Part shown: positions 28,617 to 38,518 of the stretch, piece by piece
Position numbering within the stretch: the stretch's first letter is position 1
Layout of the letters: every line of letters starts with the position of its first letter
Assembly: GCF_004362055.1 (NCBI RefSeq)
Contig: NZ_SNXB01000003.1
Span: 496,001-560,000, forward strand
DNA from: Flavobacterium sp. 245
Lineage (GTDB): Bacteria; Bacteroidota; Bacteroidia; Flavobacteriales; Flavobacteriaceae
Length of the DNA stretch: 64,000 nucleotides
Direction of reading: 5' to 3'
Translations under genes and position numbers: made by a program
Notes under the pieces: generated by a model
The model's database searches: none
What the model was told of the DNA's origin: nothing
What the model saw: the letters and a program-made list of their open reading frames with translations, nothing else

Positions 28617-29324
28617 ATGGCAAATCCATTAATTAAGATAACTGACATAAAGCGAAATTTTGTACTTGGAAATGAAATCGTATATGTTTTAAAAGGAATT
28701 AATTTAGAAATAAACAAAGGAGAATATGTTGCATTGATGGGACCTTCTGGATCCGGAAAATCAACTTTGATGAATTTGCTTGGCTGCTTGGACACTCCAA
28801 CTTCTGGACAATATATTTTAAACGGAAAAGATGTCAGCCAAATGCGTGATGATGAATTGGCTGGGATCAGAAACACTGAAATTGGCTTTGTCTTTCAAAC
28901 TTTTAATCTTTTACCAAGAACAACAGCTTTAGACAATGTTGCATTGCCAATGATTTACGCCGGATATTCAAAATCTGATAGAAATGCAAGAGCAGTTGAA
29001 GTTTTAAAACAAGTAAATCTTGCCGACAGAATGGATCACCAACCGAATCAGCTTTCTGGAGGACAACGCCAGCGTGTTGCCATTGCTCGTGCTTTGGTCA
29101 ACAAACCTTCAATTATTTTAGCCGATGAGCCGACAGGAAACTTAGACAGTAAAACTTCTGTAGAAATCATGAAGCTTTTTGGAGATATTCATGCACAAGG
29201 AAACACAGTTATTCTAGTAACGCACGAAGAAGATATTGCAGCGTATGCACATCGCGTTATTCGCTTACGAGATGGAGTAATTGAAAGTGATACTTCAAAG
29301 GAATTGCAATCAAATAAGATTTAG
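28617..29324 (+). CDS. ABC transporter ATP-binding protein (LolD/MacB type)
   Basis: 235 residues, a single ABC domain. Walker [16 protein letters not shown], signature [15 protein letters not shown], Walker [13 protein letters not shown] and the switch [11 protein letters not shown]. The sequence after Walker A ([14 protein letters not shown]) is typical of the LolD/MacB/FtsE-like exporter group. That group drives lipoprotein release or export with partner FtsX-like permeases. The permease is not encoded next to it; the following gene is an unrelated lipoprotein, so the partner lies elsewhere. Confidence 0.9.
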   Translation: MANPLIKITDIKRNFVLGNEIVYVLKGINLEINKGEYVALMGPSGSGKSTLMNLLGCLDTPTSGQYILNGKDVSQMRDDELAGIRNTEIGFVFQTFNLLPRTTALDNVALPMIYAGYSKSDRNARAVEVLKQVNLADRMDHQPNQLSGGQRQRVAIARALVNKPSIILADEPTGNLDSKTSVEIMKLFGDIHAQGNTVILVTHEEDIAAYAHRVIRLRDGVIESDTSKELQSNKI

Positions 29325-29331
29325 AAAACAA

Positions 29332-29895
29332 ATGCGAATCATAAAATGTTTTGTGCTTATGTTTTTGGTTTTGACATCATGTAAAAATATGTCAAAAAAA
29401 GAGTATAATTATCCTGAATTACCTCCCAAACCACCGAGAATAAAAATATTTTGGCTAAACGATAAAACAGCAAACATAAAAATAGACCGTACTCTATCCT
29501 ATTCTAAAGATATTAAATGTGACTCTGTGCTCGGGGTAAATTACATCGGTTTTTCGGGCGAACATTTTTTTTATCCTATAAATGAAAAAGGAAAATATAT
29601 AAATACGATTAGTCAAACAAAAAAACTAAATCAGAATCAGATTTCAAGATTAAACAAAATCATTGGAAATAAAAAAACATATAAAAATCCAAACATAGCA
29701 GCTTGTTACGAACCAAGACTTGCATTTATATATTTTAAAAACGACACGGTTATTTGCCAAACACAAATTTGTTTGAGCTGTAACCAGCTTCATTCTTCCG
29801 CTGCTCTTGCTGATGGAGCTGATGGCAATCTCAATAACGAAGCTGTTAAAAAAATAACCAAACTGCATGACGAACTCGGTTTCAAAGAAAACTAA
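29332..29895 (+). CDS. Hypothetical lipoprotein
   Basis: 187 residues from ATG 29,332. That start directly gives a lipoprotein signal (MRIIKCFVLMFLVLTSC) and follows the ABC stop by 7 bp; a longer frame beginning inside the ABC gene is not credible. The mature protein has a proline-rich N-terminus (YPELPPKPPRIK) and four cysteines in the C-terminal half, with CQTQICLSC possibly forming disulfides. No family recognised. Probably co-transcribed with the ATPase gene. Confidence 0.75.
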   Translation: MRIIKCFVLMFLVLTSCKNMSKKEYNYPELPPKPPRIKIFWLNDKTANIKIDRTLSYSKDIKCDSVLGVNYIGFSGEHFFYPINEKGKYINTISQTKKLNQNQISRLNKIIGNKKTYKNPNIAACYEPRLAFIYFKNDTVICQTQICLSCNQLHSSAALADGADGNLNNEAVKKITKLHDELGFKEN

Positions 29896-29941
29896 AAAAC
29901 TTAGCATCTCAGCACCTTAGAACCTTAGCATCTTAAAAAAA

Positions 29942-30511
29942 ATGAAAGTATATACCAAAACAGGCGACAAAGGCACAACAGCACTTTTTGGAGGCACGCG
30001 CGTTCCTAAAGATCATATCAGGATTGACAGTTATGGAACTGTTGATGAATTAAACTCGTATATCGGATTGATCCGTGATCAAGAAATGGATTCCCATTAC
30101 AAAACCATTTTAATCGAAATTCAGGACCGCCTTTTTACAGTTGGTGCCATTTTGGCAACTCCGCAGGAAAAAGAAGTTCTAAAAAACGGTGAACTTCGTT
30201 TAAAAAATCTTGGGATAATTGATTCAGATATAGAATTACTCGAAAACGAAATAGATAAAATGGAAGAAAGTCTTCCGCCAATGACGCATTTTGTTTTACC
30301 CGGCGGCCATCCTACTGTGTCACATTGTCATATAGCACGTTGCATTTGCCGTCGCGCAGAGCGTTTGGCAGTACATTTAAGCCATAATGAACACGTTCCT
30401 GAAATAGCAATCAAGTACTTAAACCGACTTTCTGACTATCTTTTTGTCTTGGCACGGAAGTTGTCGTCAGACTTAAAAGCGGAGGAAGTGAAATGGATTC
30501 CGAGGAAGTAA
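29942..30511 (+). CDS. Cob(I)alamin adenosyltransferase (PduO type)
   Basis: 189 residues, the full length for the family. It has the N-terminal ATP-binding motif KTGDKGTTALFGG (about 5-17) and the C-terminal signature HFVLPGGHP followed by HIARCICRRAER (about 130-143). It transfers the adenosyl group of ATP to cob(I)alamin. MeaB (51,421-52,515) is also encoded in this window, and adenosylcobalamin is the cofactor of methylmalonyl-CoA mutase, so the two probably serve the same pathway. It is preceded by a CTTAGCATCTTAG-type phrase repeat. Confidence 0.92.
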   Translation: MKVYTKTGDKGTTALFGGTRVPKDHIRIDSYGTVDELNSYIGLIRDQEMDSHYKTILIEIQDRLFTVGAILATPQEKEVLKNGELRLKNLGIIDSDIELLENEIDKMEESLPPMTHFVLPGGHPTVSHCHIARCICRRAERLAVHLSHNEHVPEIAIKYLNRLSDYLFVLARKLSSDLKAEEVKWIPRK

Positions 30512-30512
30512 A

Positions 30513-30632
30513 ACAGTCACAGTTTTCAGTTTTCAAAACGTAAACGAATACCGAAACTGAATACTAAAAATTAGGAAGTAATTAGTTGCAAATCTAAGTC
30601 TCGAGACTTAAAACTGCCACTAAAAACGGAGT
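30513..30632. repeat. Phrase-palindrome with CAGTTTTCAG arms, no gene
   Basis: The left arm CAGTCACAGTTTTCAGTTTT and the right arm (GAGACTTAAAACTGCCACT) are imperfect reverse complements. The phrases match the ends of the four-helix-bundle element at 25,761-26,294, so this looks like a decayed or empty relative. Confidence 0.5.
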
Positions 30633-30679
30633 ACTAGTAGGGACGTTCTTAAATTTTATTAAAATAAATCAAAATTTAC

Positions 30680-30709
30680 TTGTCTTTTTCAGTAAAAAAT
30701 TTATTTTTG
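30680..30709 (+). promoter_or_regulatory. Promoter of the DUF2795 gene
   Basis: TTG (30,680-30,682), 19 bp, TATTTTTG (30,702-30,709), an ideal Bacteroidota promoter 22 bp before the ATG. Confidence 0.7.
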
Positions 30710-30730
30710 CACAAACTAAACAGATAACAG

Positions 30731-30952
30731 ATGTATTGGACATTAGAATTAGCATCTTATTTAAGTGATGCGCCATGGCCTGCTAACAAAGATGAACTTA
30801 TTGACTACGCTATTAGAGCTGGTGCTCCATTAGAAGTAGTAGAAAACCTTCAGTCAATCGAAGATGAAGGCGAGATATATGAATCAATGGAAGAAATTTG
30901 GCCTGATTATCCAACAGACGAAGATTATCTTTGGAATGAGGATGAATATTAA
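30731..30952 (+). CDS. DUF2795 family protein
   Basis: 73 residues, very acidic C-terminus. The sequence YLSDAPWPANKDELIDYAIRAGAPLEVVENL is the DUF2795 core, continuing into EDEGEIYESMEEIWPDYP. DUF2795 proteins are small helical proteins of unknown function, common in Bacteroidota and Actinobacteria. It has its own promoter and terminator directly upstream of secA, a placement that may be conserved in flavobacteria. Confidence 0.85.
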   Translation: MYWTLELASYLSDAPWPANKDELIDYAIRAGAPLEVVENLQSIEDEGEIYESMEEIWPDYPTDEDYLWNEDEY

Positions 30953-30960
30953 AAAATAAA

Positions 30961-30999
30961 CCAAAGGAAAAAGTCTCATCACAGAGACTTTTTTTTTGG
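30961..30999 (+). terminator. Terminator of the DUF2795 gene
   Basis: CCAAAGGAAAAAGTCTC, loop ATCACA, GAGACTTTTTTTTTGG. Confidence 0.8.
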
Positions 31000-31041
31000 T
31001 TCAAATTACAACATTATATAATAAAGAAATACTAATAAATC

Positions 31042-34000
31042 ATGAGTTTCATAAACAGTATTATTAAAGTCTTTGTAGGTGATAAATCACAAAAAGATGT
31101 CAAAGCTTTACAACCTTACTTAAACAAAATTAAAACATTCGAAACCAGCTTAATGGCTTTGTCTCACGACGAATTAAGAGCTAGAACCGTTTATTTTAAA
31201 GACAGAATAAAAGAAGCCAGAGCTGACAAAGATGCTAAAATTGCTTCGCTTAAAGCAGAAGTAGAAAACATCGAAGACATCGACAAAAGAGAAGACCTTT
31301 ATGATGCTATAGATGCTCTTGAAAAAGAAGCTTATGAAATCTCTGAAAAAACTTTACTGGAACTTCTTCCAGAAGCGTTTTCTGTAGTAAAAGAAACAGC
31401 GCGCCGTTTTAAAGAAAATTCTTTTATCGAAGTTACTGCAACTCCAAAAGACCGCGAATTTTCAGCAACAAAATCATATATCACGATTGACGGTGAAAAA
31501 TCGATTTGGGCTAACAAATGGAATGCCGCTGGTAAAGATATCACATGGGACATGATTCACTATGATGTTCAGTTGATTGGTGGTATGGTTTTGCACGAAG
31601 GTAAAGTTGCCGAAATGCAAACAGGTGAAGGTAAAACTTTAGTTGCTACGCTTCCACTTTACTTAAATGCTTTAACTGGAAATGGTGTTCACTTAGTAAC
31701 TGTGAATGATTATTTGGCAAAACGTGATAGTACTTGGAAAGCACCATTATTCGAATTCCACGGTTTATCTGTTGATTGTATCGATAATCACCAACCGAGT
31801 ACAGAACAAAGAAAAAAAGCTTACGATGCTGATATCACTTACGGAACCAACAACGAATTTGGTTTTGACTACTTAAGAGATAATATGGCACACTCGCCAA
31901 GCGATTTAGTTCAAAGAAAACACAATTATGCAATTGTCGACGAGGTCGATTCTGTATTAATTGATGATGCTAGAACACCGCTTATTATTTCAGGACCAGT
32001 TCCTCAAGGAGATCGTCATGAATTTAATGAATTGAAACCAAAAATTGAAAACTTAGTTGCACAACAACGTCAGTTAGCAAATGGTTTCTTGGCAGAAGCT
32101 AAAAAATTAATCAAAGAAGGAAATACTAAAGAAGGTGGATTCTTATTATTAAGAGCTTACAGAAGTTTACCTAAAAATAAAGCATTAATTAAATTTTTAA
32201 GTGAAGAAGGAATCAAACAATTGCTTCAAAAAACTGAAAATCAATACATGCAGGATAATAATCGCGAAATGCACAAAGTTGACGAAGCTTTATATTTTGT
32301 GATTGAAGAAAAAAACAATCAGGTAGAATTGACTGACAATGGTATTCAATATTTATCTGGAGATACTGATGCAGACTTCTTCGTTTTACCAGACATTGGA
32401 ACAGAAATCGCTGCAATCGAAAAACAAAAATTAGATAAAGATTCTGAAGCAGAAGCTAAAGAAAGATTATTTCAAGATTTTGGAGTAAAAAGCGAGCGTA
32501 TCCACACTTTGACACAGCTTTTAAAAGCGTATGCTCTTTTTGAAAAAGATGTAGAATACGTTATCATGGACAACAAAATTATGATTGTCGATGAGCAAAC
32601 AGGTCGTATCATGGACGGTCGTCGTTATTCTGACGGTTTACACCAAGCGATCGAAGCTAAAGAAAATGTAAAAATCGAAGCTGCGACACAAACTTTTGCA
32701 ACAGTTACATTACAGAATTATTTCAGAATGTACAGCAAATTAGGAGGTATGACAGGTACAGCGGTTACAGAAGCTGGAGAGTTATGGCAGATTTATAAAT
32801 TAGATGTCGTTGAAATTCCAACTAACCGTGGCATTTCAAGAATTGACAAAGAAGATTATATCTATAAAACTACACGTGAGAAATTCAATGCTGTTATTGA
32901 AGACGTTACTGAATTATCAAAAGCTGGAAGACCTGTATTGATTGGAACAACTTCTGTAGAGATTTCAGAATTATTAAGCCGTATGCTTAAAATGAGAGGA
33001 ATCACACACAATGTATTGAATGCTAAAATGCACAAGCAAGAGGCACAAATCGTTGAAGAAGCTGGTAAAGCAGGAGTTGTAACTATTGCAACAAACATGG
33101 CTGGTCGTGGTACTGATATTAAATTATCTCCAGAAGTAAAAGCTGCAGGAGGTTTAGCAATCGTTGGTACAGAACGTCATGATTCACGTCGTGTTGACAG
33201 ACAGTTGCGTGGTCGTTCTGGTCGTCAGGGAGATCCAGGAAGTTCTCAATTTTATGTTTCTCTTGAAGACAACTTAATGCGTTTATTTGGTTCTGAAAGA
33301 GTTGCTAAAGTTATGGACAGAATGGGACTACAGGAAGGTGAAGTTATTCAGCATTCTATGATGACTAAATCTATCGAACGTGCTCAGAAAAAAGTAGAAG
33401 AAAACAACTTTGGTGTTCGTAAGCGTTTATTAGAATATGATGACGTAATGAACTCGCAACGTGAAGTAGTTTACAAACGTCGTCGTCACGCATTATTTGG
33501 TGAGCGTTTGAAACTGGATATCGCTAATATGCTTTATGATACTTGCGAATTAATCGTAAGCAATACTAAAATAGCTAATGACTTTAAAGGATTCGAATTT
33601 GATTTAATTCGTTATTTCGGAATCACTTCTCCTATTTCTGAAGCAGATTTTGTAAAATTAACTGATATTGAAGTTACAGGAAAAATATATAAAGAAGCAT
33701 TAGCTTTCTATACAGAAAAAACAGAAAGAAGCGCAAGAGAAGCTTTCCCAATTATTAAAGGTGTTTTTGAAGAACCAAATAATCATTTTGAAAGAATCGT
33801 AGTTCCTTTTACAGATGGAATCAAGACTTTAAATGTAGTAACAGATTTGAAAAAAGCATATGAAAGCCAAGGAGCTCAACTAATTGCTGATTTCGAGAAA
33901 AACATCACACTTTCTATTGTTGACGAAGCTTGGAAAAAGCACTTACGTAAAATGGACGAATTGAAACAATCTGTTCAATTAGCTGTTCACGAACAAAAAG

Positions 34001-34383
34001 ATCCATTGCTTATTTACAAATTAGAAGCTTTCAATTTGTTTAGAGGAATGTTAGACAACGTTAACAAAGAAGTTATTTCATTCTTATTCAAAGGTGATTT
34101 GCCTGCTCAAAACGTTCCTGAAATTCACGAAGCAAGAGAAGTTCGTCAAGCAGAAAACTTTAAATTAAGCAAAGACGAAATTCCAAACAGCGAAGAAATT
34201 AACCGTGAAGCTGGAGAAACACAACAACGTCAGGTTACAGAAACGATTGTAAGAGATATGCCAAAAATCAACCGTAATGATACCGTTACTATACAGGAAG
34301 TTGCAACAGGCAAAACTGAAGAAATGAAATTCAAAAAAGCAGAAACGCTATTAGCTTCAGGAGCTTGGGTTTTGGTTAAATAA
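31042..34383 (+). CDS. secA: Preprotein translocase ATPase SecA
   Basis: 1,113 residues. It is the motor of the Sec pathway at the cytoplasmic face of SecYEG. Walker A is [13 protein letters not shown] (about 191-203). The DEAD-type motif B is [19 protein letters not shown]. Motif VI is [10 protein letters not shown]. An insertion of roughly 60-90 residues (about 330-410, [19 protein letters not shown] and following) is characteristic of Bacteroidota SecA and explains the length above the usual 850-900. The C-terminal CxCxSGxxxxCH zinc site is absent, as in relatives. Single gene between two terminators. Confidence 0.97.
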   Translation: MSFINSIIKVFVGDKSQKDVKALQPYLNKIKTFETSLMALSHDELRARTVYFKDRIKEARADKDAKIASLKAEVENIEDIDKREDLYDAIDALEKEAYEISEKTLLELLPEAFSVVKETARRFKENSFIEVTATPKDREFSATKSYITIDGEKSIWANKWNAAGKDITWDMIHYDVQLIGGMVLHEGKVAEMQTGEGKTLVATLPLYLNALTGNGVHLVTVNDYLAKRDSTWKAPLFEFHGLSVDCIDNHQPSTEQRKKAYDADITYGTNNEFGFDYLRDNMAHSPSDLVQRKHNYAIVDEVDSVLIDDARTPLIISGPVPQGDRHEFNELKPKIENLVAQQRQLANGFLAEAKKLIKEGNTKEGGFLLLRAYRSLPKNKALIKFLSEEGIKQLLQKTENQYMQDNNREMHKVDEALYFVIEEKNNQVELTDNGIQYLSGDTDADFFVLPDIGTEIAAIEKQKLDKDSEAEAKERLFQDFGVKSERIHTLTQLLKAYALFEKDVEYVIMDNKIMIVDEQTGRIMDGRRYSDGLHQAIEAKENVKIEAATQTFATVTLQNYFRMYSKLGGMTGTAVTEAGELWQIYKLDVVEIPTNRGISRIDKEDYIYKTTREKFNAVIEDVTELSKAGRPVLIGTTSVEISELLSRMLKMRGITHNVLNAKMHKQEAQIVEEAGKAGVVTIATNMAGRGTDIKLSPEVKAAGGLAIVGTERHDSRRVDRQLRGRSGRQGDPGSSQFYVSLEDNLMRLFGSERVAKVMDRMGLQEGEVIQHSMMTKSIERAQKKVEENNFGVRKRLLEYDDVMNSQREVVYKRRRHALFGERLKLDIANMLYDTCELIVSNTKIANDFKGFEFDLIRYFGITSPISEADFVKLTDIEVTGKIYKEALAFYTEKTERSAREAFPIIKGVFEEPNNHFERIVVPFTDGIKTLNVVTDLKKAYESQGAQLIADFEKNITLSIVDEAWKKHLRKMDELKQSVQLAVHEQKDPLLIYKLEAFNLFRGMLDNVNKEVISFLFKGDLPAQNVPEIHEAREVRQAENFKLSKDEIPNSEEINREAGETQQRQVTETIVRDMPKINRNDTVTIQEVATGKTEEMKFKKAETLLASGAWVLVK

Positions 34384-34398
34384 TATTTTTTTTAGTAT

Positions 34399-34553
34399 TA
34401 GTCGAAGTTTTCAGTTTTCAGACTAGTACTTAAATTTCATATCAAACCCGACAGGTTTCTAAAACCTGTCGGGTTTGTCTATTTAAAAAGTTTCCAGTTT
34501 CCACAGACTCAAAACTGAGACTGAGACCGCCACCGGGACTGGGACTAGAAAAC
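34399..34553. repeat. Phrase-palindrome with CAGTTTTCAG arms downstream of secA
   Basis: The left arm is AGTCGAAGTTTTCAGTTTTC and the right arm includes CTCAAAACTGAGACTGAGAC; they are imperfect reverse complements. They enclose the perfect hairpin at 34,444-34,476. Same phrases as the ends of the four-helix-bundle element. Confidence 0.55.
34444..34476. terminator. Strong hairpin, probable secA terminator
   Basis: AAACCCGACAGGTTT and AAACCTGTCGGGTTT around a 3-nt loop. A similar AACCCGGCAG hairpin follows the gene at 56,776-57,294, so this is a recurring hairpin module. Confidence 0.65.
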
Positions 34554-34602
34554 TTTTTTCTGTTAAATGATCAAAATCATAATAATTAAAAATAATAAAA
34601 TG

Positions 34603-34610
34603 TATTTTTG
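34603..34610 (+). promoter_or_regulatory. -7 element of the metal-handling locus
   Basis: TATTTTTG matches TAnnTTTG. It overlaps the earliest possible TTG start of the next gene and so argues for the later start at 34,635. Confidence 0.55.
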
Positions 34611-34634
34611 CAATCGAAACAACGAAATCAACTC

Positions 34635-35012
34635 TTGAAGAAGTTTTTTATCATATTACTTTCTTGTATGCTATTAGTGCCATCTTTTGGCAATTTCTTT
34701 GTTTATGCATCTTTCAAAATAAATCAAGAAGAAATTTCAAAAACAATTTGTGTGCAGCGCAAACAGGTTTTTAACAATTGTAATGGTCGATGCGAACTTC
34801 AAAAAAGTCTGAAAAAATACGCTGATAACGAAAAGAAAATGGACAACAACCTGAAAGAAAAATCAGAAATTGTCTACATTCAAAATACAATTACCGCTCA
34901 ATATAATTTAATTGCACCAATCGAATCTAAAACAGAAAACTTTGCTGCTTTAGACAAAAAGCCTATTTCGGTTTCGAATGCTGCATTCCACCCGCCTTCC
35001 CTATTTATATAA
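34635..35012 (+). CDS. Small exported protein at head of MbnP/MbnH locus
   Basis: 125 residues from TTG 34,635; an earlier TTG at 34,608 lies in the predicted promoter. Hydrophobic signal helix (KKFFIILLSCMLLVPSFGNFF), then a Cys-containing segment (TICVQRKQVFNNCNGRCELQ), a lysine-rich linker and a short C-terminus with FHPPSLFI. Three close cysteines suggest metal or disulfide chemistry. Proteins of this shape are often found before copper-related genes in flavobacteria. No ATG start is available with a full signal peptide. Function inferred only from neighbours. Confidence 0.65.
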   Translation: MKKFFIILLSCMLLVPSFGNFFVYASFKINQEEISKTICVQRKQVFNNCNGRCELQKSLKKYADNEKKMDNNLKEKSEIVYIQNTITAQYNLIAPIESKTENFAALDKKPISVSNAAFHPPSLFI

Positions 35013-35129
35013 TTTTTTAAATACGATTTCAATTTTCTAATTGAAATCAATTTTCATTGTTTAAAAATCAATGAGAACGTGTCTGTACACATCCAAAAAT
35101 TTAAAATCAAATTATATAAAATTCATAAA

Positions 35130-35933
35130 ATGAAAAATACTTTTTACAAAGCCTTAGCTCTTGTAGCACTATCTATATCTTTATTTTCTTGTTCAAACGA
35201 CGACAACAGCAATGACGTTTCTGGAAGCGGAAAACTTGTTTTAGAATTCGACAATGCATATGGAGCTAATGATCTTATTCTAAATACTCAAGGAAACACA
35301 ACTTCAAACAATGAAGTTTTAAAAGTGAGCTTGATTAAATATATTGTAAGCAATGTGGTTCTGACAAAAGCTGACGGAACTACTTTCGTTTACCCAAAAA
35401 GCAAAAGTTATTTTATTGCTGATGAAAGTTCTGCAGACGGTCATGAATTCGAACTTACCGACATTCCTGCTGGAGATTACGTAAAAGTAAAATTCGGGAT
35501 TGGAGTTGATGAAGACCAATGGAAATTAGGAGCTGCTGGACAAGGAGATTTTCTTGCAAAAGCCGACGCTGCCGGAATGATGTGGTCTTGGGCTGCAGGA
35601 TATAAATTCCTTGCTTTCGAAGGCACTTTTACTTCGCCAACTGTTACTGCTGCAACACCTTTTATGATTCACACTGGTAAAACAGGAACAGACTACAACT
35701 ATACTGAAGTTACACTTGATATGCCAACAAAAGCATTGGTTCGCACAACAATTACTCCTGAAGTTCACCTAATTACAGATCTTTCAAAAATCATTGACGG
35801 TAAAAACAAAATTAAACTTTCTGACAACAACATGGGCGGCATGGGCGCGATGATCATGGGCGGTACTAATTTGCCGTTAATTACTCAAAACATCGTTGCA
35901 ATGTTTAGAGTAGATCACGTACACAACGACTAA
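35130..35933 (+). CDS. MbnP-family metal-binding lipoprotein
   Basis: 267 residues from ATG 35,130, which gives a clean lipoprotein signal ending LFSC. It shows the MbnP fold markers: KLVLEFDNAYGANDLIL near the start, VSLIKYIVSNVVL, a conserved tryptophan pair region (MMWSWAAGYKFLAFEG, about 150-165) and a late methionine-rich loop (NNMGGMGAMIMGG). MbnP proteins work with the diheme enzyme MbnH, which converts a tryptophan of MbnP to kynurenine to make a copper site. The MbnH-like gene follows 158 bp downstream, so the pair is complete. Envelope location; copper acquisition is the expected role. Confidence 0.88.
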   Translation: MKNTFYKALALVALSISLFSCSNDDNSNDVSGSGKLVLEFDNAYGANDLILNTQGNTTSNNEVLKVSLIKYIVSNVVLTKADGTTFVYPKSKSYFIADESSADGHEFELTDIPAGDYVKVKFGIGVDEDQWKLGAAGQGDFLAKADAAGMMWSWAAGYKFLAFEGTFTSPTVTAATPFMIHTGKTGTDYNYTEVTLDMPTKALVRTTITPEVHLITDLSKIIDGKNKIKLSDNNMGGMGAMIMGGTNLPLITQNIVAMFRVDHVHND

Positions 35934-35978
35934 ATTAATTTTCTGGAGCACAAGAGTCAAGGTTCCACAGACGTGACG

Positions 35979-36055
35979 TCCCGTTATCCGCTGTATCTTT
36001 TGTGTCTCGTTTTTTGGAACGAGACACAAAAGGATGCCACTTCTACCGGGGCTAA
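35979..36055. repeat. Dispersed repeat (type CGAGACACAAAA), forward copy
   Basis: Central palindrome TTTTGTGTCTCGTT with AACGAGACACAAAA. Flanks CCGTTATCCGC and ACCGGGGCTAA. It matches 37,354-37,440 in opposite orientation. It lies in the short gap between the MbnP and MbnH genes. Confidence 0.7.
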
Positions 36056-36091
36056 ACGAGAACTTTTGTACTTCTAACAAAACAAAAAATC

Positions 36092-37132
36092 ATGTTGAAA
36101 ATTAAATATTTTCTTTGGCTGATAATCCCATTATTATGGAGTTGTACAGATCAAGATGACGAATATATAAATGTTCCATTAGAATTTAAAGTCCCGTCAA
36201 ACTTTCCTGATTTAGCCTATAATATTGCATTGAATCCGCCAACAGAAAAAGGATTTGAATTAGGGAAAAAGCTTTTTTATGACGGACGTTTAGCGTCAGA
36301 CGGAGTAGTTTCTTGTGGCTTTTGCCATATTCAAGCCAATGCTTTTACGCATCACGGGCATACTGTGAGCCATGGCGTCGATAATGCTCAAGGCACACGT
36401 AATACGCCATCAATTCAAAATTTGGCTTATCAAACTGTATTTATGTACGACGGAGCGGCAGATCATTTAGACTTACAGCCACTAATTCCGCTTAAGAGTG
36501 TTATCGAAATGAATGGCGATTTAAATGCCATTCTAAAGATGATGAAAGCCGACAAAGACTACCAAAAATTATTTGGTCAAGCTTTTGAAGATGGCGCCAT
36601 CACAACCGAAAACATGCTGAAAGCACTTTCGCAGTTTATGGTTATGGTCGTTTCATCAAATTCTAAGTTTGACAAATACAGAAGAAACGAAACTGGTGGA
36701 ACATTCACTTCTGATGAATTGGCAGGTTACGATTTATTCAAATCTAAATGCGCTTCTTGTCACGCCACAGATTTGCAGACAGACAATTCATTTAGAAATA
36801 ATGGCTTGGCTGTAAATCCCATGGTAAATGATGTGGGCCGTTATAAAGTAACTGAATTGGCCAGCGATTATTACAAATTCAAGGTACCAAGTTTAAGAAA
36901 TGTAGAAGTTTCTGCTCCGTATATGCATGATGGCAGATTTGGAACTCTCGAAGGCGTTCTAGATCATTATGCCAGCGGAATTGAAGATTCTCCAACACTT
37001 GATCCGATTTTGAAGCAGAATGGAAAATTCGGGATTTCGCTTTCTGAAAATGATAAAAAACAAATCATAGCATTCTTAAAAACGTTGACTGATAATCAAT
37101 ATTTAACGGATAAACGTTTCTCGGAATATTAA
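36092..37132 (+). CDS. Diheme cytochrome-c peroxidase family protein (MbnH-like)
   Basis: 346 residues, lipoprotein (LWSC). Two heme c sites: CGFCH (about 75-79) and CASCH (about 222-226), each followed by the family surroundings (FTHHGHTVSHG and SAPYMHDGRFGTLEGVLDHY). The length is typical of the CcpA/MauG/MbnH superfamily. Because it is preceded by an MbnP gene, MbnH is the best specific assignment: oxidation of a tryptophan on MbnP. Located in the envelope. A plain peroxide-detoxifying role is the alternative. Confidence 0.87.
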   Translation: MLKIKYFLWLIIPLLWSCTDQDDEYINVPLEFKVPSNFPDLAYNIALNPPTEKGFELGKKLFYDGRLASDGVVSCGFCHIQANAFTHHGHTVSHGVDNAQGTRNTPSIQNLAYQTVFMYDGAADHLDLQPLIPLKSVIEMNGDLNAILKMMKADKDYQKLFGQAFEDGAITTENMLKALSQFMVMVVSSNSKFDKYRRNETGGTFTSDELAGYDLFKSKCASCHATDLQTDNSFRNNGLAVNPMVNDVGRYKVTELASDYYKFKVPSLRNVEVSAPYMHDGRFGTLEGVLDHYASGIEDSPTLDPILKQNGKFGISLSENDKKQIIAFLKTLTDNQYLTDKRFSEY

Positions 37133-37229
37133 AAAAATATTTTGCCACAGATTGAAAAGATAAACATCGATTAAAGACAATTGAAAATCCTTGAAACCTG
37201 TGTCTAAAATTTACAACACAAAGCATGTC

Positions 37230-37304
37230 CGTAGAGACGCACTGCAGTGCGTCTAAAGTTTTGTGGATAACCTTTCTGTAGACGCACTGCTGCGCGCCTC
37301 TACG
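37230..37304. repeat. Inverted repeat CGTAGAGACGCACTGC
   Basis: CGTAGAGACGCACTGCAG at the left and a matching TAGACGCACTGC plus GCCTCTACG at the right. Part of the 322-bp gene-free gap 37,133-37,454, which is made of this repeat, a degenerate one before it and the dispersed repeat at 37,354-37,440. Confidence 0.6.
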
Positions 37305-37353
37305 ATAAAAAATGTAATAAATCAGGATTAATAATCTTATGAAAACAGGTGCC

Positions 37354-37440
37354 TTAGCCCTGATAGTAGTGAAAATCCTTTTGTGTCTCGTTCCAAAAAA
37401 CGAGACATAAAAGATTGCAACGAATAGCGGGATTAGCTCC
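37354..37440. repeat. Dispersed repeat (type CGAGACACAAAA), reverse copy
   Basis: TTAGCCCTGATAG at the left, TTTTGTGTCTCGTTCC and its complement in the centre, GCGGGATTAGCTCC at the right. It is the reverse complement of 35,979-36,055. It abuts the leader of the next gene. Confidence 0.72.
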
Positions 37441-37454
37441 TAAAAATAATTAAA

Positions 37455-38414
37455 ATGAAAAAAATAATAGTAGTTTGTACTTTTTTGGTTGGATTTTCAG
37501 CCTTTAGTTTCACGGTAAAAGACAGTATTTCGGCATTCACTTTTCAGCGTTTGGCCATGATGGAAGATTTTGACTGCGATGCCTGCGGATGCTCTGCAAG
37601 TGGCGGAAGTATGGGATTTAGTTCGATGTTGAACAATAATTTTGTAGGACTTCGTTATTTCAAACAGAGTTACACAAGCCGTGATGGAATTTTTGCCAAT
37701 TCGCCATGGATTGACGAAAATTTCAACACGATTCAGGCTTGGTCAAGAATTCCGATAACAGAGAAAATCCAGATTTCAGCTTTAGTTCCGTATCATTTTC
37801 ATGAAAGAGAACTGACTACCGGAACTCAAAGTATTGAAGGCTTGGGAGATATTACAATTATGGGACTTTATACCATTTATGAAACTAAAAAAGACAGTAC
37901 GTTTTTTACACACAAACTGAATCTTGGCTGTGGAGTTAAAATGCCAACTGGAAAATTTAAAGAGATTAATAATTTAGGAACTATCAACCAGAGTTTTCAG
38001 TTGGGAACTGGAAGCTGGGATTTTCCCCTAGTTACTGAATATGTTATAAAGCATAAAAATTTGGGTTTAAACACAACTTTAAATTACATTTTTAAAACAG
38101 AAAACAGTAAAAATTATCAGTATGGCGATCAATTTAATTATGCCGGAACATTCTTTTATTTATTTGATGCCAACAAATTTCAGATTGTTCCGCAAGCGGG
38201 TCTTGCTGGAGAAGTTTATCAAACTAACAAACAACATAATCTTGATTTGCCTAATACTGCTGGAGATATTTTATTTGGAAAATTTGGCGTTGAAGCCGGA
38301 AAAGATAAGTTTTCGATTGGTGTAAATGCAATGTTGCCCATTACTCAAAATTTATCAAGCGGTAATATGGAAGCCAATTATAGATGGAGTATCAACTTAA
38401 ATTATACTTTGTAA
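37455..38414 (+). CDS. Outer-membrane beta-barrel protein of the metal locus
   Basis: 319 residues. Signal peptide (about 1-18), then near the mature N-terminus a metal-ligand-like motif FDCDACGCSASGGSMG (about 39-54), then alternating amphipathic strands to a C-terminus NYRWSINLNYTL that ends in an aromatic-x-Leu as expected for a barrel. In flavobacteria such transporter-like barrels follow MbnP/MbnH genes, so this is the probable outer-membrane component of the same copper-handling system. The CDACGC motif may bind the metal. Ends at a terminator. Confidence 0.75.
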   Translation: MKKIIVVCTFLVGFSAFSFTVKDSISAFTFQRLAMMEDFDCDACGCSASGGSMGFSSMLNNNFVGLRYFKQSYTSRDGIFANSPWIDENFNTIQAWSRIPITEKIQISALVPYHFHERELTTGTQSIEGLGDITIMGLYTIYETKKDSTFFTHKLNLGCGVKMPTGKFKEINNLGTINQSFQLGTGSWDFPLVTEYVIKHKNLGLNTTLNYIFKTENSKNYQYGDQFNYAGTFFYLFDANKFQIVPQAGLAGEVYQTNKQHNLDLPNTAGDILFGKFGVEAGKDKFSIGVNAMLPITQNLSSGNMEANYRWSINLNYTL

Positions 38415-38443
38415 AAAACTATTTGCAAAACAAATAAGCTTAT

Positions 38444-38482
38444 AAAAAAATCCCTCTTTACTATCGTAGCGAGGGATTTTTC
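38444..38482 (+). terminator. Terminator after the barrel gene
   Basis: AAAAAAATCCCTC pairs with GAGGGATTTTTC around a 14-nt loop. Confidence 0.75.
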
Positions 38483-38483
38483 T

Positions 38484-38491
38484 TATATTTG
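38484..38491 (+). promoter_or_regulatory. -7 element of the DUF2306 gene
   Basis: TATATTTG. Its last three bases are also the most upstream possible TTG start, so the true start is probably the next in-frame TTG at 38,519. Confidence 0.5.
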
Positions 38492-38518
38492 AAACCGCAT
38501 AAATTTCAGACCCTGCAA

